The notes under the pieces were generated by a model. That model was not told the DNA's origin. It was given only the letters and a program-made list of their open reading frames with translations, and did no database searches. The position numbers and the translations under genes were made by a program. Shown one piece after another: positions 1 to 7,701 of a DNA stretch of 35,977 nucleotides. Source of the DNA: CAZJDM01 sp964544765 (GTDB lineage Bacteria > Bdellovibrionota_B > Oligoflexia > CAYFLR01). The stretch's first letter is position 1. Every line of letters begins with the position of its first letter. Where the stretch lies: positions 1 through 35,977 of the forward strand of contig CAZJDM010000025.1 of assembly GCA_964544765.1 (NCBI GenBank), in the 5' to 3' direction.

Positions 1-44
1 GTGCTCCTAAAATCGTCGTAAAAAAGAAAGAAATTAGAGTTTAA
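1..44 (+). CDS. C-terminal tail of an upstream gene (partial)
   Basis: From base 3 an open frame runs to a TAA at 42-44 and encodes a short lysine-rich tail (APKIVVKKKEIRV). The composition looks like a real protein C-terminus, and the next gene starts 81 bases later on the same strand. Only 13 residues are visible, so no function can be given. It could be a chance open frame. Confidence 0.35.
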   Translation, partial: APKIVVKKKEIRV

Positions 45-82
45 TACTATAATGAAATTACCAACAGATCTATTATAGTATT
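43..82. repeat. Perfect 11-bp inverted repeat (hairpin)
   Basis: Bases 43-53 (AATACTATAAT) are an exact reverse complement of 72-82, with an 18-nt loop. The left arm overlaps the stop codon of the partial upstream gene. No T-run follows directly, so it is not a classic intrinsic terminator. Each arm contains TATAAT on its own strand, so it could also be a pair of opposed -10 elements or an operator for the kinase gene. Confidence 0.4.
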
Positions 83-125
83 GTAATCGGTATTTTTTCT
101 AGATAGCTTTACCCTGGAGTAAAGT

Positions 126-1310
126 ATGAGTATAATTGGCATTGATATTGGCGGAACCAAAACCTTTTTAGCTAAAATTTCTATTAGAGAAAAACCCAGT
201 CAAGCTCACCCAATTGAAGTCGAAGATACCAGCACTATACCTACTATCAAAACCAGTGGCACTGAATTTTATCAGAATCTAGCTAAACAAATAAAACATT
301 TTGCCCGGCAAAAAATAACAGAAATAGTTATATCTCAACCCGGTCTATTTCAAAAGGATCAATCAATAGCTGCCAATACCGCGGTCAACTTATTCTCACC
401 ACCAGATTGCCATCAAGATATTTACCCTAAAAGACTTTTAAAAAAAGCTTTAAGTGATAATAGTATTAGTATTAAGAGTTCATTTTTTTGTAATGATGCC
501 ATTGCGGGATTTAGTTTTATTTTGCATCAATTATCTCCCAAGCTTCTAAAGGGGTATTCAAATGAATGTATTATTTATCTCTGCCCAGGTACTGGTTTGG
601 GAGGAGGGATTGCTTTTATTAAACCAGATAAATCCTTTAAAATTATTACTGACGGACATATATCGCAACTACTGATCCCAGAGTTACCTGAAGTTATAAA
701 ATTGAAGTTTATAATAAGAGGAAAAAATTGGATCATTCCCTACAAAACCGATTTAAATTACCAAGCTGAAAGCCTTATATCAGGTAACGCTATTCTGGCT
801 CTAATTAAAAATATTGATACATATTTAATTAAAAAAGAGCTCGAACCAATATTTTCCCCTTTATTTCCTTCTAACACCCTTCTATCCGTTAGTGATATTG
901 CCCAATTAATCGATAACTATGTGTCAGATTTTGATAAGAGATCATTTGAGGTAACAAGTACCGAAGAGTTAAAAAAGATTAAAGAAGCTAAAAAGGTTTT
1001 TAATCAAATACTAGATTATGTCGGGCAATTTGAGGCCCAATTATGTAAAGCAATATTCGACGGTCATTTAAAAAAATCTTTTCATCATCTCGAATGGGAG
1101 CAAGAAGATAAACAATTAATCAAAAGCAGTACCTTTTTTATTGATGCTGGAGATTTAAAAAAAACCAGGTCGGGACAACAAATAATAAAAGCTAGAAATA
1201 AATGGTTAAAAAATAATTCCATTGATTATTTTACTTTCTACCAGCCAGACTCCCCAACTCCTGTAGATGCCATCAAAGGAGCTTATTTTCTATCTAAAGT
1301 TTCGAATTAA
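126..1310 (+). CDS. ROK/glucokinase-like sugar kinase
   Basis: Probable cytoplasmic sugar kinase of the actin-like ATPase (ROK/glucokinase) superfamily, phosphorylating a hexose or amino sugar with ATP. The N-terminus carries the phosphate-1 loop GIDIGGTKT (residues 5-13). An Asn-Asp pair at 123-124 (CNDAIAGF) matches the catalytic Asp region, and GTGLGGG (155-161) is the phosphate-2 loop. At 394 aa it is longer than typical ROK kinases (about 300-320 aa). The extra length lies after residue 190, in a Lys-rich segment I do not recognise. No ROK zinc-binding Cys cluster was seen. GGAG at 116-119 lies 6 nt before the ATG. The substrate cannot be told from the sequence, and the neighbours give no pathway clue. 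Confidence 0.7.
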   Translation: MSIIGIDIGGTKTFLAKISIREKPSQAHPIEVEDTSTIPTIKTSGTEFYQNLAKQIKHFARQKITEIVISQPGLFQKDQSIAANTAVNLFSPPDCHQDIYPKRLLKKALSDNSISIKSSFFCNDAIAGFSFILHQLSPKLLKGYSNECIIYLCPGTGLGGGIAFIKPDKSFKIITDGHISQLLIPELPEVIKLKFIIRGKNWIIPYKTDLNYQAESLISGNAILALIKNIDTYLIKKELEPIFSPLFPSNTLLSVSDIAQLIDNYVSDFDKRSFEVTSTEELKKIKEAKKVFNQILDYVGQFEAQLCKAIFDGHLKKSFHHLEWEQEDKQLIKSSTFFIDAGDLKKTRSGQQIIKARNKWLKNNSIDYFTFYQPDSPTPVDAIKGAYFLSKVSN

Positions 1311-1312
1311 TT

Positions 1313-1332
1313 TTACGATTACTTTATCGTAA
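1313..1332. terminator. Hairpin just after the kinase stop codon
   Basis: TTACGAT (1313-1319) pairs perfectly with ATCGTAA (1326-1332) across a 6-nt loop, two bases after the kinase stop. A second small inverted repeat, AAACCCT (1340-1346) with AGGGTTT (1363-1369), follows. Neither is followed by a T-run. They may end or process the transcript, but this is weak as a rho-independent terminator. Confidence 0.3.
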
Positions 1333-1442
1333 CATGTAAAAACCCTAAATTAACACAAAGCGAGGGTTTCGCCCATCGCGTAAAATTACATAATTAGCAG
1401 TATATTCATCCAGGTTGTAAAAAGCTCTAAAAAGGCTAATAA

Positions 1443-2048
1443 ATGAATTATAACACCCTTAAAAAAATCATGTATTTCATTTTATTTATACTTTTAACAA
1501 ATTGTCGAACAATTCGAAACCCTGAAACATTATTAACAGCAAATGTGAATTTAAATTATTTCTATACAACTGAAGATGATATAAATAAGCAAGCTAACAT
1601 TTTAAAAAAAGTCACTTCATCTTTTTTTAAAAAAATTGGAGCTAAAGCCAAATCCCAAGAATGGAAAAACAGTATATTGTGGGGGGATTGTGATTGGAAC
1701 ACCATCGACAGCTGCGAAATAAACTATGTTCTACCTGTAGAAAAATACGGACCGATTCAAGTACGCGTAGAAATTAGCCATATGTCTATTTTAGAAATAA
1801 ATGAGTTATTACTGAGCAAAGATGTAATTGTTACGTCCTATATTTCCGAAAAACAAAAAGAGAGATATGGATCGTTAGATAACTACCTTAATGCCTTTTG
1901 TCTATACTATGACGATGATGTCCCTAAAAAGTACAAGAACCTTCCTAATGAAGATCGAAAGGCATACCTACAATACTGTCATGATCATGTTCTAATAGAA
2001 TATTTCCTATCTCTTCAACATACTTTAAAAGATATTTATCAAAACTAA
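1443..2048 (+). CDS. Putative lipoprotein of unknown function
   Basis: A 201-aa protein with a Lys-containing n-region, a hydrophobic core (residues about 10-19) and a lipobox-like LLTNC ending at Cys21. The -1 residue is Asn, unlike the Ala/Gly/Ser of the enterobacterial consensus, but relaxed lipoboxes are known in spirochaetes. The mature part is charged, with no repeat and no domain I recognise. It has several Cys residues (for example in WGDCDW and DSCEI) and an acidic YYDDDV stretch. An AAAAAGG lies just upstream of the ATG. It is followed by the convergent lipB gene only 6 nt away. Probably a membrane-attached envelope protein; function unknown. Confidence 0.6.
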   Translation: MNYNTLKKIMYFILFILLTNCRTIRNPETLLTANVNLNYFYTTEDDINKQANILKKVTSSFFKKIGAKAKSQEWKNSILWGDCDWNTIDSCEINYVLPVEKYGPIQVRVEISHMSILEINELLLSKDVIVTSYISEKQKERYGSLDNYLNAFCLYYDDDVPKKYKNLPNEDRKAYLQYCHDHVLIEYFLSLQHTLKDIYQN

Positions 2049-2054
2049 ATGGGG

Positions 2055-2675
2055 TCATAGTAAGAGTTCTTTGAAGTAATCAAAGTAATACTGCATATTG
2101 TTATGGTTGGATGATTTTTCGACTTGAATAGAAGTAAAAAGTTGGTGGGATTTACCGCATGCAACAATATAATCAAATAATTTCAAATCATTAAAACAGT
2201 TTAAGGCAAAGCCATGTCTGGTCACAAATCGATCTACCCTGATACCAACGAAAGCTATTTTTTTATTACCAACATACACTCCAGGATTATTTGAATCATA
2301 ATAACCGTTAATATTAAACATATCTAAAAAGGAAATAATTATATCTGCCAAAAAGCTGACAAATTGTTTTATCCCCATTCCAAGACTCTTTAAATCAAAA
2401 ATTGGATAACAAACTAGTTGTCCCGGCATATGTAAAGTAACCTGTCCTCCCCGATCAGTTGAAACTACCTTTATCTTTTGTTTATCTAAAACATCTTGTG
2501 ATACTAAAATATGATTATTAGAACTTCTTTTTCCCATTGAAACGACTGTTGGATGCTCTACTAATAAAAAAGTGGATGGAACCAGGTGATCGCGAACCTT
2601 TTGAGCCGTTTTTTTTTGATGGATCAAAGCTTCTTCAAAAGACATTCGTCCCAAAATTTCCAATTTGAATTCCAT
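2055..2675 (-). CDS. lipB: Octanoyltransferase LipB
   Basis: Lipoyl(octanoyl) transferase, which moves octanoate from octanoyl-ACP to lipoyl domains of 2-oxoacid dehydrogenases or the glycine cleavage H protein, in the cytoplasm. At 206 aa it has the family length. RGGQVT (75-80) plus His82 and PGQ match the signature, KKIA (138-141) supplies the catalytic Lys, RHGFALN (153-159) is conserved, and ACG (172-174) holds the catalytic Cys173. The usual YHGPGQ is LHMPGQ here, a double substitution next to the conserved His. The gene starts 5 nt after the stop of the acyltransferase gene, so the two are probably co-transcribed. No lipA is present in the window. Confidence 0.93.
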   Translation of the reverse strand: MEFKLEILGRMSFEEALIHQKKTAQKVRDHLVPSTFLLVEHPTVVSMGKRSSNNHILVSQDVLDKQKIKVVSTDRGGQVTLHMPGQLVCYPIFDLKSLGMGIKQFVSFLADIIISFLDMFNINGYYDSNNPGVYVGNKKIAFVGIRVDRFVTRHGFALNCFNDLKLFDYIVACGKSHQLFTSIQVEKSSNHNNMQYYFDYFKELLL

Positions 2676-2680
2676 AGATA

Positions 2681-3322
2681 TTATCCGTTGAGTAGTCTAT
2701 CTGCTCTATCGGTTAATCCTCTAAGGCTCTGCTCAATAGCTAAACAACATTGATCCACCTGGTTTTTATCAATATTATCAGGAACTTTAATAGGGCTTCC
2801 ATAGATTATGGTAAGTTTACTAAAGGGTAATGGTAACAAAAACTTATCCCAAGATTTATTAAATACGATGGAACGACTCGCAGAATATGAAATAGGAATA
2901 ATACTGGCATGAGCTTTGGAAGCTAAAAGCACGACACCAGGCTTGGCCTTAAAAGCTGGTCCTCTTGGGCCATCAACAGTAACGGCTATTTCTCTTCCTC
3001 TCTTTAGGTGTTTAATCAAACTAAGAAGTCCTTTGATCCCTCCTCGACTACTTGAACCACTCTCTACTTGATAACCCAGTTTACGCAAAACACCGGTTAC
3101 CAACCGACCATCTCTACTTTGACTAGCCAGCATGGTAATAGGTCGGCCTATAGTATAATAAATCAGGCCCCACATTCGACCGTGAGGAACGACGTAAATA
3201 ATAGGTTTACCAGAACGTTTCAACCGATGATAAATATCATCTCCTCGTAACTCTATCTTATATGTTTTAGAAAAGAGCTTAAAGATAACAAAAATAAATA
3301 GCGATACGATCTTGATCCCCAT
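2681..3322 (-). CDS. DUF374-family lysophospholipid/lipid A acyltransferase (LpxJ-like)
   Basis: A 213-aa membrane-associated acyltransferase of the DUF374 group. A hydrophobic N-terminal segment (residues about 3-17) is followed by PHGRMWG with the catalytic-type His47, and DGPRGP (117-122), the hallmark of DUF374. Some members (LpxJ of epsilonproteobacteria) are lipid A secondary acyltransferases working at the inner membrane; others are only annotated as lysophospholipid acyltransferases. A role in lipid A or phospholipid acylation is therefore inferred. It is the first gene of a two-gene unit with lipB. No strong Shine-Dalgarno sequence is seen before the ATG, so a slightly later start is possible. 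Confidence 0.85.
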   Translation of the reverse strand: MGIKIVSLFIFVIFKLFSKTYKIELRGDDIYHRLKRSGKPIIYVVPHGRMWGLIYYTIGRPITMLASQSRDGRLVTGVLRKLGYQVESGSSSRGGIKGLLSLIKHLKRGREIAVTVDGPRGPAFKAKPGVVLLASKAHASIIPISYSASRSIVFNKSWDKFLLPLPFSKLTIIYGSPIKVPDNIDKNQVDQCCLAIEQSLRGLTDRADRLLNG

Positions 3323-3347
3323 AAGAAGGATAAACTAACTTAAATTA

Positions 3348-3384
3348 ACGCGGTGTGCAAGTGAGACTCTTGCACGCACCACTT
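3348..3384. repeat. Dispersed hairpin repeat, copy A
   Basis: ACGCGGTGTGCAAGT (3348-3362) begins an imperfect hairpin: GTGCAAG (3355-3361) pairs with CTTGCAC (3369-3375), and the stem extends with a two-base bulge. The same 15-mer with one change begins a similar hairpin at 22858. This copy lies in the 240-nt AT-rich gap between the divergent acyltransferase and Clp-like genes. I see no further gene in that gap. Confidence 0.55.
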
Positions 3385-3562
3385 AAAATTACTAATAAAT
3401 ATAAAGTATAAAAAATCTAAATTTACGGTATTTAAAATTATTTTTAATAAACTCTATACTCTAAATAAAACATACAAATCACTTGAATTAAATTAATAAA
3501 AATATTATATAGATGAACACTCTAAAAGAGGTTTTTACACCACCTAATTTAATGGTTATTTT

Positions 3563-3859
3563 ATGGCGCCAATACAAATAAAATGGATAGTCATTTGTAA
3601 ATTAATTATCATTATATTTCTCAGTAAGTGGGGAAGTAAATCTTTTGCCGAAACAATCAATCACGATCCAATTACTAAAGTAATTCGCTTCAGCAATAAT
3701 GCCCAGTTATTATTTGTTTGGGGTCAAACCGGTAATGACACAGACATAATTACCTATTACTCTTTTCCAAAAGCAGCTCCTTCAACCACAATTAAAGGGA
3801 ACATTTCCTGTTTTACGATTTTTATCTTCCCGCCCAACTACACCTATATCCTTAGTTGA
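3563..3859 (+). CDS. N-terminal part of an exported Clp-like AAA+ protein (upstream of a frameshift)
   Basis: Encodes 98 aa. It has a signal peptide: Lys7, a hydrophobic run (IVICKLIIIIFL), then a likely signal peptidase I site after SFA near residue 29. The mature part reads sensibly to about residue 79 (TTIKG) and then turns into an aromatic, unlikely tail. The +1 frame is open from 3750 and, from about 3797, reads KGTFPVLRFLSSRP and on into the AAA+ frame below. That frame has no ATG, GTG or TTG before 3894. The simplest reading is one gene of about 686 aa interrupted by a one-base insertion near 3797-3801 (GGGAA). No good Shine-Dalgarno sequence precedes this ATG, so the exact start is uncertain. 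Confidence 0.55.
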   Translation: MAPIQIKWIVICKLIIIIFLSKWGSKSFAETINHDPITKVIRFSNNAQLLFVWGQTGNDTDIITYYSFPKAAPSTTIKGNISCFTIFIFPPNYTYILS

Positions 3860-3893
3860 TGCTGAAGGACAAGATATTAATCCAGTAGAATGG

Positions 3894-5624
3894 ATGGAAG
3901 CTAATTCTACCAATTATTCCAACCTAATACGAGAACAGGGGGCTTTTACCCCATCAGAAACATATCTTAGACTACTTGAACTAATTGAACAGAAATTACT
4001 AAGACAACAAAGTGGTAATATAGTAATACTTGGAGAGTCTGGGGTTGGTTCTACTGAACTGGGTAAAATGTTGGTAAATCGAATTGTTGAAGGAGAAATC
4101 CCAGAAATACCTGCCGATACAGTTGTTTACAAAATTGATGCCGCTAGTTTTGCTGCCGGAATTAAATACGTTGGCACCTTTGAATTTAAAGTCAAAACAC
4201 TTAAAGAAGCACTTAAAGCCAGACCCTCTATACTATTTATTGATAACCTTCATTCATTATCCGGAGCTGGCACAACCAATAGAAATAATCAAGATTTTTT
4301 TACTTTAATTCAAGAAGAGCTAGCTGACGGTTCTATTCGGGTTATAGGGACCTCCCGACCAGATGATTGGGAAAGAGCTATGGCCGGCAGAGAAGACATT
4401 GCTTCTTGTTTTGATACAGTTAATAAAGATCATCCCACCACTGAACAAACAGTTATCATGCTAGAAAATTGGATTTCTCGTTATGAATACCCTCAAGTAC
4501 CACGAGAACTCTTAACTTATATTGTTGAATTGTCAAATAGACTTGATCCGATTGGTTCTCAACCTAGAAAGGCCATTAAATTCTTAGATGAGATGTTTGC
4601 CCATGCCCGTCGACACAATCCACAAGCAAAATTCGACAGAAAATATATTGAGCAAGTTACTGTGCTTCGCTATCAAATTGATCCATCCGAATTTGATCCT
4701 GAAGCTAGAAGAATTAGAATAGGAGGACTAAGGGCCGGTTTAGATAGAATTGTTATTGGTAATGATCTAATTAAAGATGAATTAGTTAGACTTACCAAGA
4801 TTGCGGTTACTGGATTAGCTGATCAAGATAAGCCCCGAATTAGGCTTTTAATGGGTGGTGATAAAGGACTAGCCAAAACAACTTTGGCCTTCGCCTATGG
4901 TGAAGTTATGGGTCTACCGGTTGAAAGAATTGAAATGAATAATTATGATCTTCATTCGTTAAATAAACCTGAGGACTTATTAAGAAAAATTGCTAAAGCG
5001 GTCAGAAAAAATCCTTTTGCTGTTATATTCTTAGATGAGTTTGAAAAAGCCAGCATAGATGTTCAACAATCTGTCTTAGCAGCATTTGATAAAGGTCAGT
5101 TTTCAGTATTAGAAAATCCCCATGGAGGTTCAAACCAATCAAGTGTTCGAGTAAATGTAAAAAAGGCTTCTTTTTTGCTAGCTACCAACGCAGGTAAAGA
5201 TTATCTGAAATCAGGTAGAACCTTTTCAGAAGTAGACTATCGAAACTTTTTGGCCCAAGACGGGATTTCTGAATTTATCATCGATCGAATGCAAGCAGTA
5301 GTACCTGCTATGGTTCCAACCAAAGAACAATTCACGGCTACTCTTAAACTACATTTAGCCAGAATTAGAAAAGAAATTTCTCGTGCTCATCCCGGACTAA
5401 CTATTCGAATCAATAATGTCGCAAAACTACTATCCCAATACACTGAAGCTTATCATGGCGAAAGCGCACTTATCAGACCGGCCATAGAGGCTCTGGCAAA
5501 AACAGTCAGAGAAACTACCGCTGACAAAATTTTAGCCGGTACCGTTTCCGGTTGTGTTAGGTTAAATATACGAAAACCTACCGGTATAAAAAGCGCGCGA
5601 GTTCGAGTCGGTTTTGCACAATAA
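3894..5624 (+). CDS. Clp/HSP100-like double AAA+ ATPase, main part after the frameshift
   Basis: A divergent ClpA/ClpB-type unfoldase with two AAA+ modules and no middle coiled-coil domain. In D1 (about 20-245) the Walker A Lys is Ser (GESGVGST, 47-54), the Walker B Glu is Asn (LFIDNL), and the usual ERRF arginine fingers are ASCF. The pore loop KYVG (91-94) is kept. In D2 (about 270-545) Walker A GLAKT (325-329), Walker B VIFLDE (377-382), sensor-1 Asn432, an arginine-finger-like Arg465 and sensor-2-like Arg528 are present, but the GYVG pore loop is not seen. The ATG at 3894 has no Shine-Dalgarno sequence, and the coding sense extends upstream to about 3797, so the true start is probably at 3563 through a frameshift. 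No ClpP-docking IGL-type loop was seen. An outer-membrane barrel gene follows. Confidence 0.8.
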   Translation: MEANSTNYSNLIREQGAFTPSETYLRLLELIEQKLLRQQSGNIVILGESGVGSTELGKMLVNRIVEGEIPEIPADTVVYKIDAASFAAGIKYVGTFEFKVKTLKEALKARPSILFIDNLHSLSGAGTTNRNNQDFFTLIQEELADGSIRVIGTSRPDDWERAMAGREDIASCFDTVNKDHPTTEQTVIMLENWISRYEYPQVPRELLTYIVELSNRLDPIGSQPRKAIKFLDEMFAHARRHNPQAKFDRKYIEQVTVLRYQIDPSEFDPEARRIRIGGLRAGLDRIVIGNDLIKDELVRLTKIAVTGLADQDKPRIRLLMGGDKGLAKTTLAFAYGEVMGLPVERIEMNNYDLHSLNKPEDLLRKIAKAVRKNPFAVIFLDEFEKASIDVQQSVLAAFDKGQFSVLENPHGGSNQSSVRVNVKKASFLLATNAGKDYLKSGRTFSEVDYRNFLAQDGISEFIIDRMQAVVPAMVPTKEQFTATLKLHLARIRKEISRAHPGLTIRINNVAKLLSQYTEAYHGESALIRPAIEALAKTVRETTADKILAGTVSGCVRLNIRKPTGIKSARVRVGFAQ

Positions 5625-5690
5625 TTAACTCTCTAGCAACACAAACTAATTATTATTAGAAATAGCTTATTACACTATAAAGTTTGGATA

Positions 5691-5718
5691 TTGACTTAAA
5701 TATTTATTTAATTATACT
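5691..5718 (+). promoter_or_regulatory. Sigma70-type promoter for the outer-membrane barrel gene
   Basis: TTGACT (5691-5696), a 16-nt spacer and TATACT (5713-5718), 63 nt before the ATG at 5781. This is one of the best sigma70-like matches in the window. Confidence 0.6.
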
Positions 5719-5780
5719 AATTGGTAGCTGTTTTTAGTAGGTAACAAAAGCTTTCTAACCCAGAAAAGAAGGAAATAAAA

Positions 5781-6581
5781 ATGTCATTTTGCAAAACCTC
5801 TCAATTGTTCGTTTCCGCACTCTTTTATTTACTTATAACTAGCACTTTAACGGCAGGTTATCTAAACGAAAATTTCCGGGTAGGAATTGATTTTTATTCT
5901 TATCAATATTCCTTGAGTCAAAAGCTACTTGAAAAATATACCAACTCCAACTTATCGACCTTAGGTACGATGAGAATCGAGTACGATTCTCACCATAATT
6001 ACTATGGAGAAGGTGAAATTACTCTGGGAAACAACTTTCCTTATAATAATAAAACCAAATTAGGGTTTGGCTACTATCTATCACCACAAGTTTCTATAGG
6101 AAGCAACATTCTAATTTCACAATACTATCAATCCGCTGAAAATAGAAAAAACACTCAAACTAAAAATGCTGGGTTTGATCTGATTGTCAATCCATACAGT
6201 AGGATAATTTTTAAAATTAATTCCAGAACACACATCCACGTAAATCCCGGTGTACTAATAACTTACCTAACTACTACCAATAAATCACAAGTTCAATCCG
6301 ATATTTCCAAAGCATATGAAGAAAACAAAACTTTTCCACTGGTTTCTCCCTCAACAAAATTAGGTGAATCAGCCAAAAAATCTTCTTATCTAGGTTTTGG
6401 AATGAGCCTACTGACGGCTTTAAATATTGAAATCGCCAGAGACATTTTCTATCGAAGCTCTATTGGGGTCAATCTTATATCAGGACAATACTCACCTCCA
6501 TCTGGCGCTAACGAGAAAAAAACAGAAGTATCTCACTTTAACGTTGAGGTTAGTTTTGCAAAATTATTATACCAATTCTAA
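5781..6581 (+). CDS. Outer-membrane beta-barrel protein
   Basis: A 266-aa exported protein. It has a signal peptide (hydrophobic core LFVSALFYLLITSTL, likely cut near TAG at residues 24-26). Alternating-polarity segments rich in Tyr, Gly and Asn then suggest transmembrane beta strands (for example LGFGYYLSPQVSIGSNI). The protein ends in Phe (LLYQF), as expected for BAM-inserted barrels. AAGGAA precedes the ATG, and a strong promoter lies upstream. I do not recognise the family. It could be a small porin or a structural barrel. It stands alone between the Clp-like gene and the dehydrogenase gene. Confidence 0.7.
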   Translation: MSFCKTSQLFVSALFYLLITSTLTAGYLNENFRVGIDFYSYQYSLSQKLLEKYTNSNLSTLGTMRIEYDSHHNYYGEGEITLGNNFPYNNKTKLGFGYYLSPQVSIGSNILISQYYQSAENRKNTQTKNAGFDLIVNPYSRIIFKINSRTHIHVNPGVLITYLTTTNKSQVQSDISKAYEENKTFPLVSPSTKLGESAKKSSYLGFGMSLLTALNIEIARDIFYRSSIGVNLISGQYSPPSGANEKKTEVSHFNVEVSFAKLLYQF

Positions 6582-6595
6582 ATAAGTCCGAAGTC

Positions 6596-6625
6596 TACAG
6601 TCTTTTGTCATCATACAAGACTGTA
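6596..6625. terminator. 9-bp perfect hairpin after the barrel gene
   Basis: TACAGTCTT (6596-6604) pairs exactly with AAGACTGTA (6617-6625) across a 12-nt loop, 14 nt after the barrel stop and 22 nt before the next ATG. There is no T-run after it. It could attenuate or process the transcript between the two genes. Confidence 0.35.
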
Positions 6626-6647
6626 AACTGCTGGTAGAGTCTATACT

Positions 6648-7625
6648 ATGCATAAATTAAAAGTAGGGCGAATCAACGCCACTCCCAAAGGAATGTTGTC
6701 AACATTAGAAAAAGAAAGACATTATATTGAAAAGCTCCAATGCGAATATCATCTAGAACTGCTATCACCAGGTACTGCACCATCCAACAAACTGGCTGAA
6801 TGTGAAGTCATATTGATTGGAAGTCAATTCAAAATAACTGATCAATTTTTTCAAAATTTCCCTCAATGCTCGCATCTCATAACATGTACATCAGGCCATG
6901 ATCATATCGATCAAAAATCTTTGACTACTAACTCTTGTAACGCATATTATATGCCAACCGCTAGGGCTACTGACGTAGCTGAAACTACAATTCTATACAT
7001 TTTAGAGGGCCTAAAAAGAACTTTCAACGTCAACAGTCATATGAAAAATGGCCTTTGGACTCGAGACAACCTCAATGGTATAAAACGACTACAAGGAAAA
7101 ACAATTGGAATTGTGGGATATGGTAATATCGGAGGCAAGGTCATAAACATCCTATCTGCCTTTAATCCCCATGAAATCATTGTCTATGATCCTTTTAAAG
7201 AGGTACCTAAATTACCAAACCTACATCAAGTTAATACCGTAGATGAACTAATCGCACGAGCTTATATTGTATCTATCCACTGTAATTTAAATCCTTCCAG
7301 CTACCATTTATTTAATAAATCAATATTAGAAAAAGCACCCTCTTCAATGATTCTTATTAATACCGCACGCGGTAAGGTAATCGAACAAACAGCGCTCTAT
7401 GATTATTTATCAGCCAATCCTAATTCTAGTGCCTTTATCGATGTTTTTGAAAAAGAACCCCTTCATCCTAATGACCCCCTTTTAAAACTATCTAATATAT
7501 TCTTAACTCCTCACTGCGCCGGTTATTCAGAAGATATGTTGAATGAAGTTCCAGTACTGGTAGCAGACGAAGTAAGTCGCATCATCAACAAACAAAAATC
7601 ACCTTATTTAATTAATAAATCTTAA
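6648..7625 (+). CDS. D-isomer specific 2-hydroxyacid dehydrogenase
   Basis: An NAD(P)-dependent D-2-hydroxyacid dehydrogenase of 325 aa, interconverting a 2-oxoacid and a D-2-hydroxyacid in the cytoplasm. The nucleotide-binding loop is GYGNIGG (157-163). The catalytic triad is present as Arg241 in NTARG, Glu270 in FEKEP and His289 in LTPHCAG. The C-terminal substrate-domain arm is short, and there is no ACT domain, so it is not a regulated long SerA. It may be a short phosphoglycerate dehydrogenase, a glyoxylate/hydroxypyruvate reductase or a D-lactate-type enzyme; sequence alone does not decide. No serine-biosynthesis gene is adjacent. The Shine-Dalgarno sequence is weak. Confidence 0.85.
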   Translation: MHKLKVGRINATPKGMLSTLEKERHYIEKLQCEYHLELLSPGTAPSNKLAECEVILIGSQFKITDQFFQNFPQCSHLITCTSGHDHIDQKSLTTNSCNAYYMPTARATDVAETTILYILEGLKRTFNVNSHMKNGLWTRDNLNGIKRLQGKTIGIVGYGNIGGKVINILSAFNPHEIIVYDPFKEVPKLPNLHQVNTVDELIARAYIVSIHCNLNPSSYHLFNKSILEKAPSSMILINTARGKVIEQTALYDYLSANPNSSAFIDVFEKEPLHPNDPLLKLSNIFLTPHCAGYSEDMLNEVPVLVADEVSRIINKQKSPYLINKS

Positions 7626-7701
7626 TTAATAACCTCAAGTAATTATTTTATTTGTTTAAAACATATTGTCTACCATCATAAAGACTGGTACGATTTAATC
7701 T

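Noticed and set aside
3840..3862. An RF2 (prfB)-style +1 programmed frameshift at the first-frame TGA (3857-3859)
   Set aside because: The codon before the stop is AGT, not a slippery CTT, and no Shine-Dalgarno-like stimulator sits at the right distance. The new frame already reads as protein 60 bases earlier, so the shift point is probably near 3800.
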